A program made the translations under genes and the position numbers. Positions 1 through 10,244 of a stretch of DNA of 64,000 nt are shown here, one piece after another (within the stretch, counting starts at the first letter, position 1; each line of letters opens with the position of its first letter). The stretch is from CAIQPV01 sp963719855 (lineage in GTDB: Bacteria; Pseudomonadota; Gammaproteobacteria; Burkholderiales; Gallionellaceae): contig CAVRDK010000002.1 in NCBI GenBank assembly GCA_963719855.1, positions 186,001 to 250,000 of the forward strand. Direction: 5' to 3'. The notes beneath the pieces were generated by a model that was given only the letters and a program-made list of their open reading frames with translations, had not been told where the DNA came from and made no database searches.

Positions 1-1727
1 AATATCAATTCATCCAGATTCGCGATGCCTTGCGCGCGCAGCGAGGGAATCAGGATGCGGTTGCCGCTGTTGGCATCTTCGGAAAAACCCGGCCCGGTAT
101 CATCGAGCAGCGCATGATCGTGCGTTTGCGCGACGATAGACATGCCTTGGCCAACATCAAAAATGACCATGTGCACAGCGCCTTGCGGTGGTGGAGTGGG
201 CAGGATCAAGAACATCGGCAGTGCCATCAATAGCCCCAGCCAGCGCGCCGGGAATCCGCGCGGCAGCAGGCACCACAGCACGCCGACCATGCCCAGCACG
301 ATAGTCCAGGCGGGAGGCGCATGTTGCGTCCACACCGCGTCCGGCAATTGGTTCAGCCATTCCAGCGCAACCATGCATAGCCACATGGAAAAATGCGCGA
401 GGTACAAAATCCAGTCGAAGGGAATTAGCGCGCCGAGCAGGGTGATCGGCACCACCACGAACTCCACCAGTGGGATGGCGAAAGCATTGGCGATGGGCGA
501 TACCAAGGATATTTGCTGGAACATTGCCAGCAGCGGAGGGATCAGGCCGATCATCATCGCCCATTGCACGCGGCCATATTCGACCAGCCAATGAGGACGC
601 CCAATGCGGTTGGCGGAGACGTAGAGTATCAGCGCCACCGCGCCGAACGACAGCCAGAATCCGGGCGACAGCACCGCCCACGGGTCGAGCAGCAACACCA
701 CCAGCAAAGCGGCGGCGAGGATTTGCGAAGCGGCGACAGTGCGTGAAAGGAAAAGTGCGGCGGCCACCGTACCCAGCATGTACACCGTGCGTTGTGCCGG
801 AACGGAAAAGCCCGACAGCAGCGTATAAGCCAGCGCCACCAGCAAGCCGACCACGGCTGCCGCCTTGCGCGCGGGCAGGCGCAGGGTAAGGCGCACGCTG
901 CGTTTCCATGCGCGATACACCAGCGCAAACGCCATCCCGGCCAGCATGGTGATGTGCAGTCCGGAAATACTCATCAAATGATTGACGCCGGTGCGCGTAA
1001 ACACCTGCCATTGTGCGGCGGGGATGCTGCTCTGGTCGCCGATGGCGAGGGCGGCCAGTACGCCGGTGTAGGGCGCATCGCCCAGAACTTTCTGGAAATG
1101 CGCGCGCACGGTCTCGCGCATGCTTTCGATGATGTAGCTTGGCGCATAGACCATCGCATCCAAGCGTTTGCTTTCTTCATTGCCCCGCACATAACCGCTG
1201 GCGCGCAACTTGTTCTCCAGCATCCACGCCTCAAAATCGAAACCGTGCGGGTTACTGGAACCGTGCGGTTGCTTCAGGCGCAAGGTGAGTTGCCAGCGTT
1301 CACCGGCGTGCAGCAATAACGGTTCGTCTTGCTCGTTATTGTAAGTCGATAGAAGAACATGCGGTGGCACGCGGGCATCCGGAGTAAGCACCTTCTCTAC
1401 ATCGAAGGCAAAACTCAACCCGCCAACATGCTGCCGTGGCAGTTCCGCCACCACGCCTATTACCGCGATATCCTTGCCTTGCCAATCCGCAGGCAGGCTA
1501 TCGGCCAAGCGCTGCTGTGCAACCCATGCGGCATAGGAAAAACCGAGCGCACAGGCCACAATGATGAGCATCGCTTGACGGGTAATGCGTTGCCACACTG
1601 AGCGGCGCGGCAGCAACATGACCAAGATAAATAATACAGGTAGCCATCCCCACGCGAAGTCGGGCAGTGTTGCTTGCTGTTGCAGCAGCCATATGCCGAG
1701 AGCGAAGAAAATGGAAAAGATGATCAT
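1..1727 (-). CDS. comEC: ComEC/Rec2 DNA-uptake channel, C-terminus beyond window
   Basis: Inner-membrane channel that carries single-stranded DNA into the cytoplasm during natural transformation. My own reading of the minus strand gives one open frame from the ATG at 1727 to base 1 with no stop, about 575 codons, so the gene is cut by the window edge. It begins with two hydrophobic segments, followed by an OB-like N-terminal region. The ComEC competence motif (NHLMSISGLH) lies near residue 245, followed by many membrane helices. The metallo-beta-lactamase-like domain starts near residue 518 (VIFDVGQGMS). ComEC proteins are usually 750-800 residues, so roughly a quarter is missing. The ribosome site before the ATG is weak and the start is therefore provisional. 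Confidence 0.9.
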   Translation of the reverse strand, partial: MIIFSIFFALGIWLLQQQATLPDFAWGWLPVLFILVMLLPRRSVWQRITRQAMLIIVACALGFSYAAWVAQQRLADSLPADWQGKDIAVIGVVAELPRQHVGGLSFAFDVEKVLTPDARVPPHVLLSTYNNEQDEPLLLHAGERWQLTLRLKQPHGSSNPHGFDFEAWMLENKLRASGYVRGNEESKRLDAMVYAPSYIIESMRETVRAHFQKVLGDAPYTGVLAALAIGDQSSIPAAQWQVFTRTGVNHLMSISGLHITMLAGMAFALVYRAWKRSVRLTLRLPARKAAAVVGLLVALAYTLLSGFSVPAQRTVYMLGTVAAALFLSRTVAASQILAAALLVVLLLDPWAVLSPGFWLSFGAVALILYVSANRIGRPHWLVEYGRVQWAMMIGLIPPLLAMFQQISLVSPIANAFAIPLVEFVVVPITLLGALIPFDWILYLAHFSMWLCMVALEWLNQLPDAVWTQHAPPAWTIVLGMVGVLWCLLPRGFPARWLGLLMALPMFLILPTPPPQGAVHMVIFDVGQGMSIVAQTHDHALLDDTGPGFSEDANSGNRILIPSLRAQGIANLDELI

Positions 1728-1796
1728 GCGGCACAGGGTAGCAGGGTAGTGCCTGATTAGTGAGCTAAACTTACAACTATGCAGGGGTGGGTTGAA

Positions 1797-4442
1797 TCAA
1801 TGCTGCCTGACAAGTTTGTATAGTTCGAACCACAGCACGCTGCCCAGCCCGGCTGCGAAACTCAGCGCAAGTTGGTACGGCGTGACAGTGTCGAAGTGAA
1901 ATACCTCACGCAGGAAAGGCAGGGCCAACGCCAATAGCAGGAAGCTGAATGCGCCGCCTATCACCCACCACAGCGCAGGGTTGCGGTTGTTGAGTGTGTG
2001 CAGGATAGTGTGTTGCCAAGAGCGGTTGGTCAGGATCAGGCCGAGGTTGCCGATGACCAGCGTGGTGAAAGTCAGCGCGCGCGCTGCGTTTTCTGATGCG
2101 CCGTGGTGTAGTGAATAGCCCAGCACTGCGAGCGCGGCGAGTAGCACGAACACGCCTTGCAACAAACTGAACACGAGGATGCGTTTCCCGAACAGCGGCT
2201 CCTGCGGGTCGCGCGGTGGGCGATGCATCACACCGCGTTCTGCCGGTTCGGCCTCGAAGGCGATGGAGCAGGCGGGGTTGATAATCATTTCCAGAAACAC
2301 GATGTGCACCGGCGCAAATACCGGTGGCCAGCCGAGCAGCAGTGGGATCAGCGACAATCCGGCGATGGGGATGTGCACCGCAAAGATATATGCCATCGCC
2401 TTGCGCAGGTTGTCGAAAATGCCGCGTCCGATGCGCACGGCGCGCACGATGGAGGCGAAGTCATCATCCAGCAGCACCAGCGCCGCCGCCTCTCGCGCCA
2501 CGTCGGTACCGCGCGCGCCCATGGCGATACCGATGTGCGCGGCTTTCAGCGCGGGTGCATCGTTCACGCCGTCACCGGTCATCGCCACCACTTCTTTGTC
2601 CGCCTTGAGCGCGTTCACCAGCCGCAGTTTTTGTTCCGGCACCATGCGCGCGAAAATGTTGCTGTGGTGGATACACTCGCGCAGTGTCGCATCGTCCATC
2701 TGACTGAGTTCCGCTCCGCTAATAACACCGCCGCTACCTGTATCCAGACCGATCTGTTTTGCAATCGCTGCCGCCGTGGCGGGATAATCTCCGGTAATCA
2801 TCACCACGCGGATGCCCGCCGCCGCGCATTCCTGAAGCGCAGGTTTGACGGTGGGACGCACCGGGTCGGCCAGTCCGATAAGGCCGAGAAATTTGAAATC
2901 AAAATCATGCTGGATGTCCGGCCATTTGCTTCCGCGATAGCTGGCACGGGCTACACCCAGCACGCGCATGCCTTGCGTGGCGAGGGAATTTACCTGGACG
3001 GCCAGCGCTGCCAGTTGCCCCTTATTTAAGTGACACAGATCAGCCACGGCTTCCGGCGCGCCTTTGGCCGCCACCACGTACTCATCGCGGTCGCGCGCCT
3101 TCCATACATGCGACAGCGCGAGCAGTTGCGGCGACAGCGAATATTCATGCGCCAGTACCCAGTCGCCGTGCAGATGTTCGGTGTCCGCCAGGTAATGCGT
3201 ACCGAGTGCGTGGATGGCTTTCTCCATTGGGTCGAACGGATCGGTCTCGCTGGACAGGATGCCGAACTCGACCAGTTCGTGGAATGCTTCAGGCAGCGGG
3301 GAGTTTGATGCGTCAATCACGAACGAAGATGATGCATCCCCTCCCCCTTGCAGGGGGAGGGTTAGGGAAGGGGTAGAAGCGTTGAGCGACTGTTCTACCC
3401 CCATCCCATCCTTCCCCCTGCAAGGGGGAAGGGGCGACAGCACTAGCTGCTGCACCACCATGCGGTTCTGCGTAAGCGTACCAGTCTTGTCCACGCACAG
3501 CACCGTGGCCGAGCCCAGCGCCTCCACCGTGGGTACGCGGCGAGTCAGCACCTGGTGTCTGGAAATGCGCCATGCACCCATCGCCATGAATATGGTTAGC
3601 ACCACCGGGTACTCTTCCGGCAGAATGGACATTGCCAGCGTAATGCCGGACAGCAGGCCGTGCAGCCAATCGCCACGGGTGAGGCCGTAAATCACTAGAA
3701 GGAGCAGGCTCAATAGCACGCCGATCACAGCGAGCTTGCGCACCAGCTTGCCGATTTCCTTTTGCAGCGGCGTGGCTTCAGTTTCCTGTTCTTGCAAGGC
3801 TTTGCCGATCTTGCCGATCTCGGTGCGTGGCCCGGTTGCCAGTACGCGTGCCATGCCGCGCCCGCTCACCACCAGTGTGCCGGAATAGACGAAGGGCAAA
3901 TCATCGCCGCCGGGCGGCTGGATATCTCCTGCATCCGTCTTGGCAGCCTTGCGCACTGCCACAGATTCGCCGGTGAGCAGCGATTCATCCGCCGCGAAGT
4001 CGTTGCAGGAAATCAACGCCGCATCCGCCGGAACACGGTCGCCTTCAGCCAGAATAAGGATGTCCCCGCGCACTACCTCGCGCCCGGCGATGCGCTGCTC
4101 GACGCCGTCGCGCAGCACCAGCGCGCGCGGGCTGGTGAGGTCGCGCAACGCTTCCAGCACGCGCTCTGTTTTGTACTCCTGATAGATGGTGATGCCCATC
4201 ACCACGAACACGAAGCCCAACAGCATCAGCGCATCGCTGACATCGCCGAGCAACAGGTAGATCGCGCCAGCCACCACCAGCAGCAGGAACATTGGCTCGC
4301 GTAGCACTTCCAGCGCAATGGCCTGGACGTTGCGCTGCCCGGCAGTGGGCAGCTCGTTCGCGCCCTCCGCCCGCAGCCGCGCTTGCGCCTCGGCTTGCGA
4401 CAGGCCATGCGACTGTATTTGATCAGGCGTTGCTTGGCTCAC
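1797..4442 (-). CDS. Cation-transporting P-type ATPase (P2-like) with in-frame repeat insert
   Basis: Membrane pump that uses ATP to move a cation. Visible motifs in order: actuator TGES near residue 156, PEEYP in the fourth helix near 277, phosphorylation site DKTGTLT near 317, and the hinge MTGDGVNDAP. PEEYP replaces the PEGLP of classical Ca2+ pumps, so the ion cannot be assigned. I chose the GTG at 4442 because GGAAGG lies about eight bases upstream; an upstream TTG at 4475 is also open. Between the phosphorylation loop and LPEAFHELVEF there are about 33 extra residues (roughly 335-369) encoded by a palindromic repeat. The frame stays open through it, giving about 881 residues. Confidence 0.88.
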   Translation of the reverse strand: MSQATPDQIQSHGLSQAEAQARLRAEGANELPTAGQRNVQAIALEVLREPMFLLLVVAGAIYLLLGDVSDALMLLGFVFVVMGITIYQEYKTERVLEALRDLTSPRALVLRDGVEQRIAGREVVRGDILILAEGDRVPADAALISCNDFAADESLLTGESVAVRKAAKTDAGDIQPPGGDDLPFVYSGTLVVSGRGMARVLATGPRTEIGKIGKALQEQETEATPLQKEIGKLVRKLAVIGVLLSLLLLVIYGLTRGDWLHGLLSGITLAMSILPEEYPVVLTIFMAMGAWRISRHQVLTRRVPTVEALGSATVLCVDKTGTLTQNRMVVQQLVLSPLPPCRGKDGMGVEQSLNASTPSLTLPLQGGGDASSSFVIDASNSPLPEAFHELVEFGILSSETDPFDPMEKAIHALGTHYLADTEHLHGDWVLAHEYSLSPQLLALSHVWKARDRDEYVVAAKGAPEAVADLCHLNKGQLAALAVQVNSLATQGMRVLGVARASYRGSKWPDIQHDFDFKFLGLIGLADPVRPTVKPALQECAAAGIRVVMITGDYPATAAAIAKQIGLDTGSGGVISGAELSQMDDATLRECIHHSNIFARMVPEQKLRLVNALKADKEVVAMTGDGVNDAPALKAAHIGIAMGARGTDVAREAAALVLLDDDFASIVRAVRIGRGIFDNLRKAMAYIFAVHIPIAGLSLIPLLLGWPPVFAPVHIVFLEMIINPACSIAFEAEPAERGVMHRPPRDPQEPLFGKRILVFSLLQGVFVLLAALAVLGYSLHHGASENAARALTFTTLVIGNLGLILTNRSWQHTILHTLNNRNPALWWVIGGAFSFLLLALALPFLREVFHFDTVTPYQLALSFAAGLGSVLWFELYKLVRQH
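3337..3434. repeat. Palindromic C/G-rich repeat inserted in the ATPase coding sequence
   Basis: A 98-bp unit with CCCCTCCCCCTTGCAGGGGG at its left and CCTTCCCCCTGCAAGGGGG at its right, joined by CTACCCCCATCC. The same unit forms the core of the intergenic elements at 6498-6730 and 18330-18470. Here it lies inside the P-type ATPase gene without introducing a stop, and adds peptide of the PLPPCRGK...LPLQGGG kind. This version lacks the 26-bp insert carried by the two intergenic copies. Confidence 0.8.
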
Positions 4443-4518
4443 GTATGCGACCTTCCCTTTAGTGATGACGAGCAATCAAGTGACCTTACGGCATCGCCAA
4501 CTGCGAGTGAGTTAATCC

Positions 4519-4794
4519 TTACACTGTACTGCGCCGCAATTCCAGAATCTTCAACCACAACACCACCGAAGCCAGCACCAGCGTCACCGCATTTGCCGCT
4601 ATGACAGGCACGCTGCCGATCACCAACCCATAGCCCAGCCACAGCGCCACGCCCAGAGTAAACAACGCATACATCGGCAAGGAAATGCCGGAGAGATCGC
4701 GCGTACGCCAAGAATGTAATGCCTGCGGCACAAAAGCGATGGTAGTCAAGAAAGCGGCGGGGTAGCCGAACAGGGCGCTGAGGTCGGGGTTCAT
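4519..4794 (-). CDS. SemiSWEET / PQ-loop family small transporter
   Basis: A 91-residue membrane protein with three predicted helices. The PQ-loop signature is FVPQALHSWRTRDLSGIS at residues 21-38, followed by a glycine-rich second helix. This size and motif match bacterial SemiSWEETs (MtN3 family), which dimerise to carry small sugars across the inner membrane. The substrate is not evident from the sequence. It stands alone between the ATPase and the nitroreductase genes, on the same strand as both. Confidence 0.8.
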   Translation of the reverse strand: MNPDLSALFGYPAAFLTTIAFVPQALHSWRTRDLSGISLPMYALFTLGVALWLGYGLVIGSVPVIAANAVTLVLASVVLWLKILELRRSTV

Positions 4795-4886
4795 GTCAAA
4801 GTCTCGTTTCTGATGAAACTACAAGTTTCATTCGAGCGTGGGAACGATCAAAATCAGGTGATGATTTAAGAAACTGCAGCGCCGCT

Positions 4887-5480
4887 TCAAATGATGCTGC
4901 ATGCCTCGTCGAATTCCAGCCTCGGGTTGCGCGGGTAAATGCCGCTTGGATCGCCGTAACCCAAGTTGCACAAAAAGTTAGATTTCACTGCGGTGCCTGC
5001 AAAGAAAATTTGATCCATCATGGCGTTGTCGAAGCCGGACATTGGGCCGCAGTCGAGGCCGAGGGCGCGAGCCGCTATGATGAGATAGGCGCCTTGCAGG
5101 GTGCCGTTGCGGAATGCGTGGGTGAAGATGGTTTGCTCGTCCTTCTCGAACGCGGCGCGCATGGTGGGTGAGTTCGGGAACAGTTTGGGTACTTGCTCAT
5201 AAAAGCGCATGTCGTAACTGATGATCGCGGTGACGGGCGCAGCCATGGATTTAATGCGGTTGCCTTCAGCGAGTGAGGGCTTGAGCTTTTCCTTTGCTTC
5301 TTTTGATTTGACGAAAACGATGCGCGCCGGGCAGCAGTTTGCGGAAGTTGGTCCCATGCGGAAGGTGTTGTATAGCCGGTGCAGCAGTTCGTCGGGCACC
5401 GAGCGATCCTGCCATGCGTTATTGGTGTGAGCATCGAGAAACAGTTGGTTGAGCGCGGCTTGATCCAGAGGTGTGGTCAT
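4887..5480 (-). CDS. Nitroreductase-family protein, RutE/malonic semialdehyde reductase-like
   Basis: A 197-residue FMN-dependent oxidoreductase of the nitroreductase superfamily. The N-terminal helix with RTNNAW-like HTNNAWQDRSVPDE, the RMGPTSANCCPARIVFV segment (FMN phosphate contact) and GLDCGPMSGFD are those of the RutE/HadB subgroup. That subgroup reduces malonic semialdehyde to 3-hydroxypropionate. Length equals the usual 195-200 residues. No rut operon genes flank it, so the physiological substrate is uncertain; the superfamily call is firm and the subgroup call likely. Confidence 0.82.
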   Translation of the reverse strand: MTTPLDQAALNQLFLDAHTNNAWQDRSVPDELLHRLYNTFRMGPTSANCCPARIVFVKSKEAKEKLKPSLAEGNRIKSMAAPVTAIISYDMRFYEQVPKLFPNSPTMRAAFEKDEQTIFTHAFRNGTLQGAYLIIAARALGLDCGPMSGFDNAMMDQIFFAGTAVKSNFLCNLGYGDPSGIYPRNPRLEFDEACSII

Positions 5481-5538
5481 AATTATTCCTTTCCGGGATG
5501 AGAATCAATGTGCGGCAGTCTATACCAATTTGTTGCAG

Positions 5539-6414
5539 CTAATCACCTACGTTGCTTATTTCTGCAAGCATGGCGCTGCGGCTTTGCGGGGTTTCCAGAC
5601 TGATGCGTCCCAGTGCTCCGGTGCGGTAATCTTGCAGCAGCATGAGAGCGGTCTTTTCGAGGTCGGGATCGCCGCCCTTGATGCGATAACCGCGCTTCTT
5701 GGCGATGGCTGCGATGACATCCGCGCCATCCATTCCATCCACGGCAAAACCGTAACGGGCGGTTAGCATGGCAGGGTAGCGGTCGAGTAAAAGATCTGCC
5801 AGGAAGGTGGCGACTTCTTCGTCGATGACGGCGTTGCGTCCGATGGCGTGGCTGGCGGCCAGCATGAGGCCGTCGCTGTCATGTTCGATCTTCGGCCACA
5901 TCAGTCCCGGCGTGTCGATCAGCGTCATGTGGTCGTTCAGGTCGAAGCTCTGCTGGTTCTTGGTAATGGCGGGTTCGTCGCCCACCAGCGCCGCGCGGCG
6001 TTTCAGCAGCGCGTTCATTAAGGTGGATTTGCCGACGTTGGGGATGCCCATGATCAGCATGCGTAGCGGTTTGAGGGTGGTGCCGCGATGCGGGGCGAGT
6101 GCGGCGCACAGGCCGGGTACCTTGGCGGCTTCGCCCGGTTTTTTGCACGACAGCGCGACAGCCTTGACGCCTTTTTGCCCGTTATAAAAATTGAGCCAAG
6201 CCTTGGTGGCGGCGGGGTCGGCGAGGTCGGTCTTGTTGAGAATTTTCAGGCAGGGGCGCTGGCGGTGCAGGCGCAGCTCGTTGATGAGCGGGTTGCTGCC
6301 CGCCTCGGGTACGCGCGCATCCAGCACTTCAATGACGACATCAATACGCTCCATGGTCTCGGCGGCTTTTTTGCGCGCGGAGGTCATGTGACCGGGGAAC
6401 CACTGTATGGACAT
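5539..6414 (-). CDS. ylqF: Ribosome biogenesis GTPase YlqF/RbgA
   Basis: A circularly permuted GTPase (291 residues) that assists maturation of the large ribosomal subunit. The G motifs appear in permuted order: G4 NKTD near residue 60, G1 GIPNVGKST at 123-131, then G3 DTPG. It opens with IQWFPGHMTSARK, typical of the family. The C-terminal helical RNA-contacting domain is present and length is normal. Upstream of the start lies a MITE-like element (6498-6730), so the promoter must sit in or beside that element. Confidence 0.93.
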   Translation of the reverse strand: MSIQWFPGHMTSARKKAAETMERIDVVIEVLDARVPEAGSNPLINELRLHRQRPCLKILNKTDLADPAATKAWLNFYNGQKGVKAVALSCKKPGEAAKVPGLCAALAPHRGTTLKPLRMLIMGIPNVGKSTLMNALLKRRAALVGDEPAITKNQQSFDLNDHMTLIDTPGLMWPKIEHDSDGLMLAASHAIGRNAVIDEEVATFLADLLLDRYPAMLTARYGFAVDGMDGADVIAAIAKKRGYRIKGGDPDLEKTALMLLQDYRTGALGRISLETPQSRSAMLAEISNVGD

Positions 6415-6539
6415 TGGGTAATCTGCCTACAAATCAAAAGCGGATTTTACCTTCTTACTCGTTGTCATTTCGGACGAAGTGAAAAATCTTTGTTGAACCC
6501 GGATTGTTCATTAGACAAAATATCCCCTCCCCCTTGCAG

Positions 6540-6565
6540 TCCGTCAAACTTTTGGCCGGGCACCC
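6540..6565. repeat. 26-bp nested insert (AGCTTTTGGYCGGGCAYCC type), copy 1
   Basis: Compared with the uninterrupted unit in the ATPase gene (TTGCAG joined directly to GGGGAGGG), this copy carries 26 extra bases, with ACTTTTGGCCGGGCACCC at its heart. The same 26 bases with one change occur at 18352-18377. The related inverted form occurs at 7293-7319 inside a different repeat, and again at 10905-10935. Confidence 0.65.
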
Positions 6566-6630
6566 GGAAGAGGGCTAGGGAGGAGGTAGAAACGTATCAT
6601 TCCAGCAACTCTACCCCCATCCTAACCTTC

Positions 6631-6687
6631 TGATGAACTAACTAGCCATCTGGCTAAGCTGCAAAAACCGCAGCAAGTCATTGGTTA
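6631..6687. repeat. 57-bp nested hairpin element, copy T1
   Basis: Precisely splits CCTTC from CCCCTGCATGGGGG; the intact junction is seen at 18439-18455. The insert folds as an outer stem (TAACTA with TGGTTA), AGCC/GGCT, and an apical stem GCTGC/GCAGC. Related elements at 19966-20025 and 49591-49637 keep the framework but change both strands of the apical stem. Confidence 0.65.
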
Positions 6688-6821
6688 CCCCTGCATGGGG
6701 GAAGGGACAAATCGGCTCTAATTTTTTGGGTTGAAAGATGAAAAGTTAATTTGCTGTTGCTCGGGTAAAATGCCCACCCTTATTGCGTAATCTCTACCAA
6801 CCTTGTGTGAAAGGCTTTGTC

Positions 6822-7193
6822 ATGGCAACAAGCAAAACACCCGATACGGGCAAGTTGGACAGGATCGTTGCAGAGGCCAGACGCAATCGGGAGCAACGCG
6901 AACAGGGCTACCGTGAACAGGCGCTCAAGCTCTATCCTTGGGTATGTGGACGCTGTGCACGCGAATTTGATCGCGTTAACCTCCAGCAACTGACCGTGCA
7001 TCACAAGGATCATAACCACGAAAACAATCCGCCTGACGGCAGCAATTGGGAGTTGTTGTGCATCTATTGTCACGACAACGAGCATTCAAGATATCTGGAT
7101 TCGGCGGGGCGGACGCTGGACAGCGAGTCCGAAACACAGGCCAGCCACCAGCCATTCGCCGACCTCAAGTCGCTATTGAAGGGCAAGGGCTAG
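6822..7193 (+). CDS. YajD-like HNH nuclease family protein
   Basis: A 123-residue protein of the HNH family resembling E. coli YajD. It has a zinc-type CGRC pair, then LTVHHKDHNHENNPPDGSNW, then CIYCHDNEH, which together form the HNH fold. It ends with the FADLKSLLK tail shared with YajD. I start at the ATG at 6822 (MATSKT) rather than an upstream TTG at 6783. HNH proteins are usually nucleases, but no substrate is known for YajD. It is a single gene between two MITE-like elements. Confidence 0.85.
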   Translation: MATSKTPDTGKLDRIVAEARRNREQREQGYREQALKLYPWVCGRCAREFDRVNLQQLTVHHKDHNHENNPPDGSNWELLCIYCHDNEHSRYLDSAGRTLDSESETQASHQPFADLKSLLKGKG

Positions 7194-7211
7194 TATCACA
7201 TCACGGAATTA

Positions 7212-7370
7212 ACCCAGATAATCCATTAGGCCGTTCGTGGTGAGCTTGTCGAACCACTTACGCTGTAGAACAAACTCTTCGACAGGCTCAGGCGGGTGCC
7301 CGACCAAAAGCTCTATGGGGCGAACGGATACGGGTAAATCATAACGTATCGCTCCTAATGAATTATTTGG
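7212..7370. mobile_element. MITE-like element, family 1 (copy A)
   Basis: Ends ACCCAGATAATCCATTAGG and CCTAATGAATTATTTGG form imperfect terminal inverted repeats, with AATTA outside both ends (7207-7211, 7371-7375). The interior is the CGTTCGTGGTGAGCTTGTCG / TTCGACAGGCTCAGG palindrome, which differs from the core of copy C. The interior palindrome is itself split at 7293-7319 by the inverted 26-27 bp insert. It occupies most of the 286-bp gap before typA, leaving about 110 bp for the typA promoter. Confidence 0.72.
7293..7319. repeat. 26-27 bp nested insert, inverted copy inside family-1 MITE
   Basis: The sequence between CTCAGG and GCGAACGG carries an extra GGTGCCCGACCAAAAGCTCT-containing block that is absent from the sister element at 26136-26267. 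It is the reverse complement of the block at 6540-6565 and 18352-18377, with a few changes. Confidence 0.6.
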
Positions 7371-7479
7371 AATTATCATAGAATTCGTGACATAGTAAAA
7401 TTGGTGAAGCTAAATACATAAGTCGTAATGGCTGTTGTGGTAGAATGCGCGCCCTTTGAATCATTGCAGGTAGTAAATC

Positions 7480-9295
<1,816 letters not shown>

Positions 9296-9317
9296 TTTTC
9301 GCGAAGCAATAATCACA

Positions 9318-9343
9318 GGGGCGCGCAAGCGCCCCTTGTTGTT
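9318..9343 (+). terminator. Rho-independent terminator after typA
   Basis: GGGGCGC, loop GCAA, GCGCCCC, then TTGTTGTTT, 22 bases after the typA stop. Confidence 0.75.
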
Positions 9344-9351
9344 TCAGGAAG

Positions 9352-9557
9352 CTAGTAGTGCGTTTCAGTAAAACATTTTATGCCTCTGAACAATTCGCAG
9401 GATGAATGCCACCGAACCGCTTCCCCCTTTGCAAAAGGGGGACTGAGGGGGATTTTGCGCGTCTCAAATCCCCCTACCCCCTTTGTCAAAGTGGGGAACA
9501 ACTGCATCCTGAAAATAGTTCAGAGGCATAAAATGTTTTGCTGAAACGCACTACTAG
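9352..9557. mobile_element. MITE-like element, family 2 (about 40-bp inverted termini)
   Basis: The left end CTAGTAGTGCGTTTCAG and the following AAAACATTTTATGCCTC are mirrored at the right end, which finishes with CTGAAACGCACTACTAG. The match extends over roughly 40 bp with one or two differences. The middle holds a second palindrome (CCCCCTTTGCAAAAGGGGG and CCCCCTACCCCCTTTG). Length is 206 bp and there is no coding capacity. It separates typA from the toxin-antitoxin genes. Confidence 0.75.
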
Positions 9558-9581
9558 AGCGTCCTCCAACTAACTGCGAGC

Positions 9582-9613
9582 TTGCTTTTTATTGTATATC
9601 TTCATAATATACA
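9582..9613 (+). promoter_or_regulatory. Promoter and operator of the first BrnT module
   Basis: TTGCTT (9582-9587), 17 bp, then TAATAT (9605-9610). The inverted repeat TGTATAT (9593-9599) / ATATACA (9607-9613) overlaps the -10, as expected for autorepression by a toxin-antitoxin complex. The toxin ATG is only six bases past the -10, which predicts a leaderless or near-leaderless mRNA. Confidence 0.5.
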
Positions 9614-9616
9614 CGC

Positions 9617-9916
9617 ATGATTGATCTGACCAAGATTACCGGCTTCGATTGGGATGAAGGAAACGCCCGCAAAAACGACAAGCACGGTGTTTCAATGGCT
9701 GAAACGGAGCAGATTTTCTTCAACGAACCTCTCCTGCTGATATCCGACATGAAACACAGTCAAGGCGAGTCCCGCTTTCACGCATTAGGTCAGACAGACG
9801 AAGGACGAACATTGCATATCACATTCACCCTGCGTAATGCTGGTGAGAAGATTCGCGTGATTTCGGCCAGAGACATGCACAGAAAGGAGCGCACGATTTA
9901 TGAGCAAACAACTTAA
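9617..9916 (+). CDS. brnT: BrnT-family ribonuclease toxin (module 1)
   Basis: A 99-residue BrnT-like protein. It has the N-terminal FDWDEGNARKNDKHGVSM, the phenylalanine-proline strand turn (IFFNEPLLL), and the C-terminal IRVISARDMHRKERTIYE shared by the family. BrnT toxins cleave RNA and are neutralised by a ribbon-helix-helix BrnA-type partner. Here the toxin is first and its stop overlaps the antitoxin start by 17 bases, the usual BrnTA order. The operator-like repeat just upstream suggests autoregulation. Ribonuclease activity is inferred from the family. Confidence 0.85.
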   Translation: MIDLTKITGFDWDEGNARKNDKHGVSMAETEQIFFNEPLLLISDMKHSQGESRFHALGQTDEGRTLHITFTLRNAGEKIRVISARDMHRKERTIYEQTT

Positions 9917-10166
9917 ACCGATTCCAAAATTCTCCAATGCGGCAGAAGAACAGGTGTTTTGGGAAAAGCATGACTCCACAGATTATATGGACTGGACAAA
10001 AGCCAAACGGGTTGTGCTACCCAACTTGAAGCCCACGACAAAAACGATTTCACTGCGGCTACCCCAGCACCTTCTTGATTCCATAAAGGCCGCAGCGAAT
10101 TCTCGTGATGTGCCATACCAGTCACTTATCAAGGTGTGGCTACAAGAGAAGCTGCATAGCCACTGA
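9900..10166 (+). CDS. CopG/RHH-type antitoxin (module 1)
   Basis: An 88-residue protein whose C-terminal half, TISLRLPQHLLDSIKAAA then VPYQSLIKVWLQEKL, is a ribbon-helix-helix DNA-binding domain of the CopG antitoxin type. The N-terminal FWEKHDSTDYMDW segment is the part expected to contact the toxin. It overlaps the preceding BrnT gene and is probably co-translated with it. It differs from the BrnA of module 2, so the two modules are unlikely to be a recent duplication. Confidence 0.82.
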   Translation: MSKQLKPIPKFSNAAEEQVFWEKHDSTDYMDWTKAKRVVLPNLKPTTKTISLRLPQHLLDSIKAAANSRDVPYQSLIKVWLQEKLHSH

Positions 10167-10244
10167 TCCTGTTTCTGCATCATTGCCGAAGCCCCACTTG
10201 ATGGCGACCTGCTCAGAATCGCACTTACAATTGAAAACCGCCGC

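Larger units (their letters stand above)
6498..6730. mobile_element. MITE-like element, family 1 (copy C), TTGAA target duplication
   Basis: Terminal inverted repeats CCCGGATTGTTCATTAGA (left) and TCTAATTTTTTGGG (right) bound 233 bp. TTGAA is repeated directly outside both ends (6493-6497 and 6731-6735), as expected of a target-site duplication. The core is the CCCCTCCCCC/GGGGGAAGGG palindromic unit also found in the ATPase gene. Two smaller sequences interrupt the core, at 6540-6565 and 6631-6687. No coding capacity is seen. It fills the gap between ylqF and the HNH gene. Confidence 0.75.

Noticed and set aside
157..1011. Long minus-strand frame of 284 codons
   Set aside because: It is a shadow of comEC; the true comEC frame is open through the window edge with clear competence motifs.
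6631..6687. Integron attC site
   Set aside because: TAAC/GTTA at the ends is suggestive, but the 7-bp R'' and R' consensus cores are not met and no integrase or cassettes are nearby.
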